A program made the position numbers and the translations under genes. The notes beneath the pieces are model-generated. The model saw only the letters and a program-made list of their open reading frames with translations, was not told the origin of the DNA and did no database searches. Below are positions 48,185-57,303 of a stretch of DNA of 64,000 nt, piece by piece. Each line of letters begins with the position of its first letter. Positions within the stretch are counted from its first letter, which is position 1. The stretch lies in the NCBI RefSeq assembly GCF_009363555.1, contig NZ_CP045377.1:1-64000 (forward strand), read 5' to 3'. This stretch comes from Sulfitobacter sp. THAF37. GTDB lineage: Bacteria > Pseudomonadota > Alphaproteobacteria > Rhodobacterales > Rhodobacteraceae.

Positions 48185-48607
48185 ATGACCAAAGAGCCGA
48201 TGACTTTCGAAAGACATTTGTCCTACGCGCTCGAAGCGGCGCATCGCACGGTCAGCACTTCGCTGGCGGCACGGCTCAAGGCGCATGGCCTTCAGATCCC
48301 CGCCTGGCGCGTGATGGAATGCCTGGACAGCGACGAGCGTCTGACCATGGGGGAACTGGCCCGGCGGGCCCTGCTCAACCCCCCCGCATTGAGCAAACTG
48401 GTGGACCGCATGGTATCCGAAGGGCTGGTGCATCGTCAGATTTCTGCCGTGGATCAGCGTCAGGTCAACCTGCTGTTGACCAACCTGGGCCGCCGCAGGA
48501 TGCTGCAGATCCGCGAGGACGCCGAGGACCAGAACCGCGCCCTGGTCGAACTGCTCGACTCCAAAAACGGCGAGACGTTGCGCAAATTGCTGTCGAAACT
48601 CGCCTGA
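48185..48607 (+). CDS. MarR-family regulator beside the AmiC-like sensor
   Basis: The 140-residue winged-helix protein has NPPALSKLVDRMVSEGLV as recognition region and wing AVDQRQVNLLLTNLG, where the usual DRR reads DQR. It is divergent from the AmiC-like gene, an arrangement recalling the NhhC/NhhD regulator pair of Rhodococcus nitrile-hydratase clusters (AmiC-like plus MarR-like). It likely controls the amide island. The spacer between them is A/T-rich and contains TTCCAATTGAA (48125-48135). Confidence 0.88.
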   Translation: MTKEPMTFERHLSYALEAAHRTVSTSLAARLKAHGLQIPAWRVMECLDSDERLTMGELARRALLNPPALSKLVDRMVSEGLVHRQISAVDQRQVNLLLTNLGRRRMLQIREDAEDQNRALVELLDSKNGETLRKLLSKLA

Positions 48608-48670
48608 CGCTCGCTGAACCGAGGCGCGGCATCCTGACAGTCACGCGTTGCCGACCGTCCGGTACCGACC

Positions 48671-49267
48671 CTAGCCTGCTGACGGCAGCCGCTGCGGATC
48701 GGTACAGACACAGATAACTTCCGCTTCTTCCGCACCGGTGCTCAGATAGGCGTGACCCATCGTACTGTCGAGGTAGATGCATTCCCCGCTCTGCAGGGTC
48801 ACGGGCGCGTAGAATTCGGTGTGCACTTCGACCACGCCTTTCAGCACGATCAGAAACTCTTCGCCGCCATGCTCTTCAAGACCGCCGAACCTGTGAATGT
48901 CGGACGTCTTGATCCGCGCGCGAATGGGCACCATGCGCTTGTTCTTCAGTTCCGAACACAGGTACTTGTATTCGTAGTTGTCGGTATCAATGACGATCCC
49001 GTCATCCTGCCGCGAAGGCGCCATACGGCTGTTGGGTGCCGGCTTGTCATAGTCGCTTTGTTCATCCCCGATCAATTGCCCGATGGACATTTCCAGCCCG
49101 TCGGCAAGTCGCAGCACCTTGTCCAGCGTGGGTGACAGCGTTCCGTTTTCGATCTTGGAAATCGTCGACAGCGATACACCGGACAGCGCCCCCAGGGTGC
49201 TGAGCGTCATCTGCCTGGACTTGCGCAAGTGCCTGAGCCGCGCGCCGAGCGCCTGAGCTGTGGTCAT
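48671..49267 (-). CDS. XRE-family regulator with C-terminal cupin domain
   Basis: The 198-residue protein has an N-terminal helix-turn-helix (LGARLRHLRKSRQMTLSTLG; VSLSTISKIENGTLSPTLDK, about residues 7-50) and a cupin sensor domain (EEHGGEEFLIVLKG and a Y-L-D-S-T-M-G-H motif, about residues 130-175). Such regulators often control amino-acid, polyamine or taurine catabolism. It is divergent from a flavoprotein-TRAP-peptidase operon, and a palindrome lies between them, so it probably regulates that operon in response to its substrate. Confidence 0.92.
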   Translation of the reverse strand: MTTAQALGARLRHLRKSRQMTLSTLGALSGVSLSTISKIENGTLSPTLDKVLRLADGLEMSIGQLIGDEQSDYDKPAPNSRMAPSRQDDGIVIDTDNYEYKYLCSELKNKRMVPIRARIKTSDIHRFGGLEEHGGEEFLIVLKGVVEVHTEFYAPVTLQSGECIYLDSTMGHAYLSTGAEEAEVICVCTDPQRLPSAG

Positions 49268-49329
49268 GAAAGCTGGGTCTCCGGTTTTGGTGGAAGTGAT
49301 CTAAACCGGATTCAGAGAAAAGGAAATTA

Positions 49330-49345
49330 TTTTCGTATACGAGAA
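49330..49345. promoter_or_regulatory. Candidate operator of the XRE-cupin regulator
   Basis: TTTTCGTATACGAGAA is an imperfect 16-bp palindrome with a perfect TCGTATACGA core, lying in the 144-bp space between the divergent regulator and the FAD oxidoreductase genes. Confidence 0.55.
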
Positions 49346-49411
49346 ATTTTTCTTGCATCGGGCAGGTACTTCCCTAGCCTGCAGGAAAGGGAATCGACCG
49401 AAGGGGCCGCA

Positions 49412-50557
49412 ATGCCGGGTCAGCGACAGTCAGTGGATGCAATCGTCATCGGGGCGGGAATCGCGGGCGCCTCGGTCGCGGCGCATCTGGCGGCCTCCCT
49501 GCGGGTTTTCGTGCTCGAAATGGAGAACCAGCCGGGATACCACACCACGGGCAGGTCCGCGGCGGTCTTCGCACCAAGCTACGGTCCCGATGGCGTACGC
49601 GCCCTCACGCGGGCCTCCCGGCCATTCTTTGACAATACCCCGGCGGACTTTGCCACGGCGTCGCTGTTTTCCCCTCGCGACATCCTGATGATCGCGCGCG
49701 AAGATCAACTTGACGCGCTGGATGCTTTGATCGCTTCGGTCTCTGACGGCACGCTCGTCGAGAAGCTGGCAGCGCCCAGGTTGCAGGACCACCAGCCCCT
49801 TCTGCGCAGCGGATATGCAGCGGCAGGGATGCTGGACCGGGGCGGCCAGGACATCGACGTCGCCGCGCTGCATCAGGGATATCTGCGGTTGCTTCGCGCG
49901 CGGGGTGGCCGCGTGATAACCAACGCCGCGGTCGAGGGGCTGAGCCGTCAGGGCGGCGATTGGGTGATCGAGACCCGCACGTCGGGCACCCTGACCGCAG
50001 GCATCGTGGTGAACGCGGCAGGGGCCTGGGCCGACAGGATCGGTCGGCTGGCCGGGGCCGAAGATATCGGTCTGGTCCCCAAGCGTCGAACCGCGATGGT
50101 GGTTGCGGAACCCGCGAATTTCACGCGGCGGGATGCGCCGATCACCGTCGACGTCGAGGAGGATTTCTATCTCAAACCCGATGCGGGCCGCTTGCTGATT
50201 TCCCCGGCGGATGAAACGCCGACGGTGCCATGTGATGCCCAGCCCGACGAAATGGATGTGGCAATCTGTGCAGACAGGATCATGACCGCCTTCAATCTCG
50301 ATATCAGGCGGATCGAAAACAAATGGGCGGGGTTGCGCAGTTTCGTGGCCGACAAGGAGCCCGTTATCGGATATTCCGGGGTCGCCGACGGCTTCTTCTG
50401 GATGGCGGGCCAAGGCGGCTATGGCATTCAGTCAGCCCCTGCCGCAGCGGAAGTCGCCGCCTCTATGATCCTGGGCAAACCCTTGCCCTCCGGAACGGTC
50501 GATGCAGGCTTCGATCCGTCGCGGGTTGCGCCCGGACGCCTGGCGGTAGCCGCGTGA
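49412..50557 (+). CDS. D-amino-acid oxidase/dehydrogenase-family FAD oxidoreductase
   Basis: The 381-residue protein begins with the FAD-binding motif VDAIVIGAGIAGASVAAHLA and has GYHTTGRSAAVFAPSYG, seen in D-arginine-dehydrogenase-like members of the DAO family, and a C-terminal GLRSFVADKEPVIGYSG ... GQGGYGIQ. Such enzymes oxidise the C-N bond of (often D-) amino acids to 2-oxo acids. First gene of the operon with the TRAP transporter; AAGGGG precedes ATG 49412. Confidence 0.85.
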   Translation: MPGQRQSVDAIVIGAGIAGASVAAHLAASLRVFVLEMENQPGYHTTGRSAAVFAPSYGPDGVRALTRASRPFFDNTPADFATASLFSPRDILMIAREDQLDALDALIASVSDGTLVEKLAAPRLQDHQPLLRSGYAAAGMLDRGGQDIDVAALHQGYLRLLRARGGRVITNAAVEGLSRQGGDWVIETRTSGTLTAGIVVNAAGAWADRIGRLAGAEDIGLVPKRRTAMVVAEPANFTRRDAPITVDVEEDFYLKPDAGRLLISPADETPTVPCDAQPDEMDVAICADRIMTAFNLDIRRIENKWAGLRSFVADKEPVIGYSGVADGFFWMAGQGGYGIQSAPAAAEVAASMILGKPLPSGTVDAGFDPSRVAPGRLAVAA

Positions 50558-51837
50558 TCTGGATCGTGCCTCTGGTCGCGGCGGCGTTTCTCGCCTGCGG
50601 TCTCGCCCTGGCCTATGTCATCGGCGGGGCGGCGGTGCTCAGCTTTGTGATTTCCGACAATACCCGGTATCTGGCGGTCCTGCCGCAAAAGGTCTTCTCG
50701 CAGATCAGCGTGTTTTCACTGCTCGCCATGCCGCTGTTCATCCTTGCAGGCGAGTTGATGAACCGGGGCGGCGTGACCAAATCGCTGATTGACCTGTCAA
50801 TGGCCCTGATCGGACGTCTGCGCGGCGGGTTGGGACATGTGAACATCATGACGAGCGTGTTCTTCGCCGGTATCTCCGGCTCTGCCGTGGCGGATGCGGC
50901 GGCCTTGTCGAATACGCTTGTGCCCGCCATGCGCGAACGGGGCTATACTGCGGAATACGCCGGTGCGATCACCGCGGCGTCCTCCATTATCGGGCCGATC
51001 GTTCCGCCTTCCATCATTCTGATCTTCTATGGCGCGCTGATGCAAACCTCGGTCGCCGCACTCTTTGTCGCCGGGATCATGCCCGGTCTGCTGCTCGCCG
51101 CCGCACTGTTCGTCGTGAATGGGTTCTATGCTTGGCGCGACGACCATCCCCGCGTGGAAAAGGGCGACGCCCCCAATCTGTTCAAGGCGGTCTTTGCCGC
51201 CCTGCCCGCCCTGTGTCTGCCTATCATCATCGTGGGCGGCATCGTGCTGGGCTGGATGACCCCGACCGAAGCGGCGTCGGTCGCGGTATTCACGGCAATC
51301 GTGGCGGCGTTCTTCTATTCGCCGCTGACCCCTTCCGACCTGTGGGAAAGCTTTTCCCGCACAGCGATTCTGACCGGGTCGATCTTCATGATCCTCTGTG
51401 CAGTGGCGGCCTTCGGCCATCTTGCCGCGCTGGAACGCATCCCGCAGGCCATCGCCGGACTGGTCGATCAATTGGGCCTTGGCCCGGTCGGTTTCCTTCT
51501 GGTGATGAACCTGCTGTTCATCATTGCGGGCATGGTGATGGACGTGCCCGTGGCTTTGGCGCTGCTGGTGCCGCTGTTGGCCCCCGTCGCATTGGCGAAC
51601 GGCGCAGACCCCGTGCATCTGGGCATCGTGATCTGTTTCAACCTCTGCATCGGCCTTGTCTCGCCCCCGCTGGGGGGCTGCCTGCTGATCGTTTCTACCG
51701 TCACAGGCGTGAACTACTGGAAACTTGCCCGCGCGGTGATGCCCTTTGTCTGTGCCGAAATCATCGTTCTGGGCGTGCTGGTTTTCACGCCCGAGATCAG
51801 CCTGTGGCTGCCGCGAACGCTGGGGCTTTGGAGATAA
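50554..51837 (+). CDS. dctM: TRAP transporter large permease DctM
   Basis: The 427-residue protein with about twelve hydrophobic segments carries the DctM signatures AMPLFILAGELMNRGG and FFAGISGSAVADAAAL, plus IGPIVPPSIILIFYG. It forms the sodium-driven membrane channel of a TRAP transporter together with the DctQ subunit. The GTG start overlaps the previous stop (GTGA). Confidence 0.93.
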   Translation: MIWIVPLVAAAFLACGLALAYVIGGAAVLSFVISDNTRYLAVLPQKVFSQISVFSLLAMPLFILAGELMNRGGVTKSLIDLSMALIGRLRGGLGHVNIMTSVFFAGISGSAVADAAALSNTLVPAMRERGYTAEYAGAITAASSIIGPIVPPSIILIFYGALMQTSVAALFVAGIMPGLLLAAALFVVNGFYAWRDDHPRVEKGDAPNLFKAVFAALPALCLPIIIVGGIVLGWMTPTEAASVAVFTAIVAAFFYSPLTPSDLWESFSRTAILTGSIFMILCAVAAFGHLAALERIPQAIAGLVDQLGLGPVGFLLVMNLLFIIAGMVMDVPVALALLVPLLAPVALANGADPVHLGIVICFNLCIGLVSPPLGGCLLIVSTVTGVNYWKLARAVMPFVCAEIIVLGVLVFTPEISLWLPRTLGLWR

Positions 51838-51870
51838 CTCAAGACCAAACCAACATGGGAAGGAAACAAA

Positions 51871-52842
51871 ATGGAAATGCCGAAAATTCTATCTGCCACT
51901 CTCGTTGCCGCGGCCTTGGCACTGCCCGCAACGGCCGAGGTCAAGATCGCGCTCGACAGCCCGCCGGATCTGGAAAAATCCGGGACATACATGTGGGCGC
52001 ATACCTTCGGCGAATACCTGAATGCCAACGGCATGGAAGCGGTGGAATACGAGCGCAACTCGCTGGGCGAAGAAGCGGAACGACTGGACCAGGTCAGCCA
52101 GGGGCTTCTTGAAGTTTCGATGTCCGATGCAAAGTCTGCGGGAACGCTCGACGCCACGATCAACGGGGCGATGATGCCCTACTTCTTCGACGGGATGGAG
52201 CAGCTCGATGCCGCCCTCGATGAAGGGGGCATGCTGGAACAGATCAACGCCGGAACCACGCCAAAAGGCGTTCGCGTGCTTGATATTGTCTATACCGGCA
52301 CCCCTACCGGCATCTTTACCACTGAAACGCCGATCCGCACATTCGACGACCTGGCCGGCGTTCGGATGCGGGCGCTAGACGAGGTGCAGATCAACACCTT
52401 CGAAAACTGGGGGGCCAAGGGCACCATCGTATCCTGGTCCGAAGTGCCCAACGCGCTGCAAACCGGGGTTGCGGGCGGCTACATCAACCCGGCTTTCGTA
52501 CCGCTGACCTACGGGCATACGTCCTTCATCAACTACTTTACCAACGCCAGGATGAGCCCCTCTGTCCGCGTCGCGATCGCGTCCGAGGATTGGTATCAGG
52601 GCCTCTCCGACGAGGAGCGTACAACCGTGCAGGAGGCGGTCGATGCAGCACATGCCGCCAACCGAAAGCTGGTCTCGGACGACACCGAGGTCCTCAAGCA
52701 GTTGCAGGACGCGGGAATCGAGGTGATCGAACTGAGCCCCGAGGAACGCCAGAAATTCCGCGAGGCGAGCCAGTCGATCTACGAGTCGACGGACATGCCC
52801 GAAGGCGCGCTTGACGCCTGGAACGCAGCGGTCGGGCGCTGA
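51871..52842 (+). CDS. dctP: TRAP transporter periplasmic binding protein DctP
   Basis: The 323-residue precursor has a signal peptide (residues 1-22, ending PATA) and a DctP domain with RMRALDEVQINTFENWGAK, where the conserved arginine that contacts substrate carboxylates is expected. It delivers an organic acid or amino-acid derivative to DctMQ. GGAAGG is seven bases before the ATG. In this operon the order is M-P-Q, different from the common P-Q-M. Confidence 0.92.
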   Translation: MEMPKILSATLVAAALALPATAEVKIALDSPPDLEKSGTYMWAHTFGEYLNANGMEAVEYERNSLGEEAERLDQVSQGLLEVSMSDAKSAGTLDATINGAMMPYFFDGMEQLDAALDEGGMLEQINAGTTPKGVRVLDIVYTGTPTGIFTTETPIRTFDDLAGVRMRALDEVQINTFENWGAKGTIVSWSEVPNALQTGVAGGYINPAFVPLTYGHTSFINYFTNARMSPSVRVAIASEDWYQGLSDEERTTVQEAVDAAHAANRKLVSDDTEVLKQLQDAGIEVIELSPEERQKFREASQSIYESTDMPEGALDAWNAAVGR

Positions 52843-52846
52843 TCGA

Positions 52847-53371
52847 ATGCGGGCGATGGCACAGATGCTGGACCGGCTGTCCGCGGGGCTGAACCGTGCA
52901 GCACTGCTTGGTGCCGCCATCGCGGTCGCGGTCATGCTCTTTGCCGCCGGCTGGCAGGTCATCGCCCGCTATCTTCTGAACCAGCCACCCGTCTGGACCG
53001 AGGAACTTGCCCGTTTCTCGATGGTCTGGGGCGGATTGCTGGGCGCGACCTGTGCCTTTCGCTTCCGCAGCGATCCGACGCTGTTTCCCGAGGCCCTGAA
53101 TACCACGGGCACACGCGGGCTGATCGCCACTCTGATACGGGCACTTGGGGTGCTTTGCTTTATCCTGCCGATCCTGTGGTTCAGTTTTCTTGGCCCGGGG
53201 GCCAATCCCGCGCGGGGATATCTTGCACGGTTGGCCGGGCGGCAGACCGAAACGATGGATCTGCCAATGGTGGTTTTCGGGATCGCGATCCCCCTCGCCT
53301 TTATCCTCATCCTTGTGCATGTGCTGGCTGAAATCGCCCGCGCCCTTGCCGAACTGAAAGACACCCGATGA
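52847..53371 (+). CDS. dctQ: TRAP transporter small permease DctQ
   Basis: The 174-residue protein has four hydrophobic segments and the DctQ motif VWTEELARFSMVWGGLLGA. It pairs with DctM. ATG 52847 lies four bases after dctP, and the end overlaps the M81 gene by four bases. Confidence 0.9.
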   Translation: MRAMAQMLDRLSAGLNRAALLGAAIAVAVMLFAAGWQVIARYLLNQPPVWTEELARFSMVWGGLLGATCAFRFRSDPTLFPEALNTTGTRGLIATLIRALGVLCFILPILWFSFLGPGANPARGYLARLAGRQTETMDLPMVVFGIAIPLAFILILVHVLAEIARALAELKDTR

Positions 53372-54816
53372 AACTCTTCATGGCGTCGCTGGCGACCGAA
53401 ACCAATTCCTTTTCTCCCATCCCCACAGGCTGGAGCGGGTTCAGGGAACATCTGCACACCAAGGAGGCCTCACGCGGCGGTGCGGGTCTTTATGCCGCCG
53501 CCGTCACGGTCTGGCGGCAACGTGCCGAGGCGCTGGAATGGGAGGTTGTCGAAAGCCTGTCCACCTACGCACAGCCCGCAGGACCCACGGTGCGCCACGT
53601 CTATGAGGACATGCGCGACGACATCCTGAACGATCTGAAAGCCGCCATGCCGGTGGATGTGGTTTTGCTGTCGATGCACGGCGCCATGATCGCGCAAGGT
53701 TACGACGATTGCGAAGGCGATATGCTGGGCCGGGTGCGCGCCATCGTCGGGCGTGACGCCAAGGTGGGGCTGGAAATCGACCCGCATTGTCACCTGACCG
53801 ACGCGATGATGGAGAACGCGACGGCCATCATCTGCTACAAGGAATATCCCCACATCGACGTGACCGAACGCGCCGAAGAGCTGTTCACCATCTGCGCCGA
53901 TGCGGCGGCTGGCAAGACCGATCCGGTCATGCGGGACCATGACTGCCGTATGATGGCCATGTACCACACTCCGTTCGAACCCATGCGCGGCTACGTCGAC
54001 CGGATGAGCGCGATGGAGGGCAAGGACGGCGTTCTGTCGGTTTCGCTGGCGCATGGCTTTCCCTGGGGCGACAGCCCGCGCTGCGGCACGCGGACGCTCG
54101 TCATTACCGACGGCGATGCCGCGCTTGCCGCAGACCGCGCAAAGGCGCTGGGTCAGGAGCTTTGGGATATGCGCGATGATCTGCGCCGGTTCCCCGCAAT
54201 GGACGAAGGGCTGGACCGCGCCGTTGCATCAGACGCGGCACCCATCGTGCTGGCCGATTTCGCGGACAACGCGGGCGGCGGGGCGCCATCGGATTCCACA
54301 TTCGTGCTGAAGGCGGTTCTGGACCGGGGCCTGCGCGACGTGGCCATCGGCACGTTCTGGGATCCGGTGCTTGTGGGCATGTGTATCGACGCAGGTGTCG
54401 GGGCCGTCATGGATGTGCGCGTGGGCGGAAAGATCGGGCCGATGTCCGGGGACCCCGTGGATCTGACAGTCACCGTGCGCGGCATCGTCCATGATGCCCT
54501 GCAACATCTGGGGAAGGCCGCGATGAACATGGGCGATTGCGTCTGGCTCGAAACCGAGGGGGTGCATCTGGTGCTGAACACCCGCCGCACGCAGACTTTT
54601 CATCCAGAGGCGTTCGAGAACCTCGGGATTGACCTGTCGGCGATGAAATACGTGATCGTGAAATCTTCGCAGCACTTCTATGACGGGTTCGCACCCATCG
54701 CGGCCGAGGTCATCCACCTTGGCACCCCGGGTGCGATCACCCCCGATTTCGCCAACCTGCCGCTGACCAGGCGGGACGGGAACTATTGGCCCAGGGTGGA
54801 CAACCCCTTCGCATGA
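53368..54816 (+). CDS. M81-family metallopeptidase (MlrC-like), copy 2
   Basis: The 482-residue protein has the M81 signatures ATETNSFSPIPT, MHGAMIAQGYDDCEG, EIDPHCHLT and CYKEYPHID (likely zinc ligands) and ADNAGGGAPSDSTFVL. MlrC hydrolyses the linear peptide products of microcystin, which contain D-amino acids. Translationally coupled to dctQ and followed by an N-acyl-D-amino-acid-deacylase-like gene, it probably hydrolyses the compound taken up by the TRAP system. It is a paralogue of the gene at 33.6 kb, but in a different context. Confidence 0.88.
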   Translation: MKLFMASLATETNSFSPIPTGWSGFREHLHTKEASRGGAGLYAAAVTVWRQRAEALEWEVVESLSTYAQPAGPTVRHVYEDMRDDILNDLKAAMPVDVVLLSMHGAMIAQGYDDCEGDMLGRVRAIVGRDAKVGLEIDPHCHLTDAMMENATAIICYKEYPHIDVTERAEELFTICADAAAGKTDPVMRDHDCRMMAMYHTPFEPMRGYVDRMSAMEGKDGVLSVSLAHGFPWGDSPRCGTRTLVITDGDAALAADRAKALGQELWDMRDDLRRFPAMDEGLDRAVASDAAPIVLADFADNAGGGAPSDSTFVLKAVLDRGLRDVAIGTFWDPVLVGMCIDAGVGAVMDVRVGGKIGPMSGDPVDLTVTVRGIVHDALQHLGKAAMNMGDCVWLETEGVHLVLNTRRTQTFHPEAFENLGIDLSAMKYVIVKSSQHFYDGFAPIAAEVIHLGTPGAITPDFANLPLTRRDGNYWPRVDNPFA

Positions 54817-54829
54817 ACAGGAGACCGGA

Positions 54830-56332
54830 ATGCCAGATACCCCGGACATCGTGATCCGTCAGGGCCGCGTCATGGACCCCGAAACTGGTTTCGATCAGAT
54901 CTGTGACGTGGCGATCAAGGGAACGCGGATCATCCAGGTCGGCGAGGTTTCGCAAACCGGTGCGCGCGAAATCGACGCGACGGGTCTGATCGTGGCACCC
55001 GGTTTTGTCGATATTCACGCCCATGGCCAATCGGTCGCCGCAGACCGGATGCAAGCCTTCGACGGCGTGACGACCTCGCTTGAGCTCGAGGTCGGCGCGC
55101 TCCCCGTCTCGGGATGGTACGAAAGGCAAGCGGGCATCCCCCGTGCGCTGAACTACGGCACCGCAGCTGCGTGGATTTTCGGGCGCAAGGCGGCGATGGG
55201 GGCGATTGATCTGAATGCAGACCTTCACCCCATCGACCAGATGGGTGCCGGTGCCGACGATATGCGCTGGTCGCTCGATGCGGCGGATGCAGATCAGACG
55301 GCCGCCATCGTCGCGCATGTCCGGCAAGGACTGGAAGAAGGCGCCATCGGCATCGGCATCCCCAATGGCTACGCCCCCGGCGCAGGGGTCAAGGAAATGA
55401 CCGAAATCTGTGACCTGGCATTCGAATACGGCACGCCAACCTTCACCCATATCGCCTATCTCAGCAATATCGACCCGCAAAGCTCGGTCGACAGTTACGT
55501 GCGGCTGATCGGGCTTGCAGGGGCCACCGGCGCGCATATGCATATCTGTCACCTAAATTCGACGTCCCTGATGGACATCGAAAGGGTGACGCAACTGGTG
55601 GCAAAAGCGCAGGAACAGGGTCTGCCCGTCACGACCGAGGCCTATCCCTACGGCACAGGCTCTACCGTGGTCAGCGCCGGGTTCTTTCGCGACCCCGACT
55701 TCACCAAACGGACCGGCAGCGATTATTCCGCCGTCGAACTGGTGCACAACCACCACCGCTTTACCGGCCGCGAGGATATCGAAAGGGCACGCGAGAAAGC
55801 GCCCGCCGATCTCGTGATGTGGCATTTTCTGGATGTCGAGGTGAACGAGGAACACCGCCGACTGCTCGACCTCTCGGTCACCTATCCGGGCGGGTCAATC
55901 GCATCCGACGCCATGCCCTGGATCGAGGAAGACGGCCGCATCTACGAAGGGCTCGACTGGCCGCTGCCAGACCGGCTTTCGGCGCATCCGCGTTCCTCCG
56001 CGACCTTCACCCGCTTTCTGGCCAGCTATGTCCGGGACCGCGGGATCGTGCCGCTGATGGAAGGGCTGGCGAAATGCACCATCCTGCCCGCGCGGGTGAT
56101 CGAAGAATGCGCACCCCAGATGAAACGCAAGGCGCGCCTGCAGGAAGGATGTGACGCGGACATCACGATCTTCGATTTCGACACGCTGCAGGACCGCGCC
56201 ACCTTCACACAGATGAACCGCGCGTCCGAAGGCGTTCGCCATCTTCTGGTCAACGGAACGGCTGTGATCTCGGACGGCAACCTGCTGACCGGCGCGGCCC
56301 CCGGCCAACCGATCCGCCGCGCCCCCGCATGA
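54830..56332 (+). CDS. Amidohydrolase, N-acyl-D-amino-acid deacylase-like
   Basis: The 500-residue metal-dependent hydrolase of the D-aminoacylase group begins DIVIRQGRVMDPETG and has the metal-binding APGFVDIHAHGQ (HxH), then GAHMHICHLNST and the C-terminal KCTILPARVIEE ... GCDADITIFD. D-aminoacylases carry a metal-bridging cysteine after the first strand; here that region reads SLELEVGA, with glutamate instead, so the metal site may differ. It removes an acyl or similar group from an amino acid (inference). Overlaps the CobW gene by four bases. Confidence 0.85.
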   Translation: MPDTPDIVIRQGRVMDPETGFDQICDVAIKGTRIIQVGEVSQTGAREIDATGLIVAPGFVDIHAHGQSVAADRMQAFDGVTTSLELEVGALPVSGWYERQAGIPRALNYGTAAAWIFGRKAAMGAIDLNADLHPIDQMGAGADDMRWSLDAADADQTAAIVAHVRQGLEEGAIGIGIPNGYAPGAGVKEMTEICDLAFEYGTPTFTHIAYLSNIDPQSSVDSYVRLIGLAGATGAHMHICHLNSTSLMDIERVTQLVAKAQEQGLPVTTEAYPYGTGSTVVSAGFFRDPDFTKRTGSDYSAVELVHNHHRFTGREDIERAREKAPADLVMWHFLDVEVNEEHRRLLDLSVTYPGGSIASDAMPWIEEDGRIYEGLDWPLPDRLSAHPRSSATFTRFLASYVRDRGIVPLMEGLAKCTILPARVIEECAPQMKRKARLQEGCDADITIFDFDTLQDRATFTQMNRASEGVRHLLVNGTAVISDGNLLTGAAPGQPIRRAPA

Positions 56333-57237
56333 GCGTTCCGGTACTGGTGATCACCGGCTTTCTCGGCGCGGGAAAGACATCATTGATCAACGCGCTTCTG
56401 CAGTCCGATCACGGGCTGCGCATCGCCGCCATCGTCAACGACTTTGGCGCCATCAACATCGACGCGGCGTTGATTGGCCCATCCGTCGATGGCGTGGTCG
56501 GCCTCAGGAACGGTTGCATCTGTTGTTCATTGCAAGGCGATCTGCTGCGCACGCTCAGGATCGTGCTGCGTCAATCCCCCCCGCCCCAGCTGATCACCGT
56601 CGAAGCCAGCGGCGTCGCCGACCCCTCTGGCATCATTCAGTCCCTGACCGATCCGGCGATCTGGCAGTCCGCACAGCTGCAGACCGTGGTGTGCGTGGTC
56701 GACGCCACCGATGCCCCGCACCGTCAGGACGATCCTCTCTGGCAGGCCCAACTCGGCGGCTCTGACGTGCTCATGCTCGCCAAGACAGACATCGCGGAGG
56801 CAAAGACGCTCCCTGCCCTGCGGTCGAAGCTGGCCGCCAGCTTCAAGCAACCGCTTCTGGATATCTCCGACGGGCTGCCCCTCTCGGCCCTGCTCGGTCT
56901 GCCAGTCGCATCGCGCCGGACGCGTGCCGCGCGCCCGATTTCCGACGATCGCTTTGTCCATGTGGAATGGGAACACGACGCCCCCCTGGCGCTTGACGCC
57001 TTCCAGTCCGTGATGGGAACGCTCGCCCCGTCGCTTTTGCGGGCCAAAGGTTTCGTAAGGTTTCGCGGGCAGACGGATCCGATGCTCTTTCAACTCTCCG
57101 GCACCCGCGCAACGCTTTCGCGCGCCGACAGTGCCCCGGTCTCCGGATGCCAGCTGGTCCTGATCGGACTGCGAGACACGTTCGACCCTGACAAGGCGGT
57201 TTCAGTACTCGACATGCTCAGGGTCCGGGCGGATTGA
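56329..57237 (+). CDS. CobW/G3E-family GTPase metallochaperone
   Basis: The 302-residue protein has Walker A GFLGAGKTSL at residues 9-18, the G3E metal motif GCICCSL (about residues 61-67), Walker B-like ITVEASGVADP and the base-recognition AKTD. C-terminal CobW domain from about residue 205. G3E GTPases load metal into specific enzymes. As the last gene of the operon, overlapping the deacylase, it probably supplies zinc (or another metal) to the M81 peptidase or the amidohydrolase. Metal identity is not visible from sequence. Confidence 0.9.
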   Translation: MSVPVLVITGFLGAGKTSLINALLQSDHGLRIAAIVNDFGAINIDAALIGPSVDGVVGLRNGCICCSLQGDLLRTLRIVLRQSPPPQLITVEASGVADPSGIIQSLTDPAIWQSAQLQTVVCVVDATDAPHRQDDPLWQAQLGGSDVLMLAKTDIAEAKTLPALRSKLAASFKQPLLDISDGLPLSALLGLPVASRRTRAARPISDDRFVHVEWEHDAPLALDAFQSVMGTLAPSLLRAKGFVRFRGQTDPMLFQLSGTRATLSRADSAPVSGCQLVLIGLRDTFDPDKAVSVLDMLRVRAD

Positions 57238-57303
57238 GCGTCGCAAATACGGCACGGTGCGACCGCTGCATTGTTCCCGCACGGTCAACGCGACGGCTGC
57301 GCC

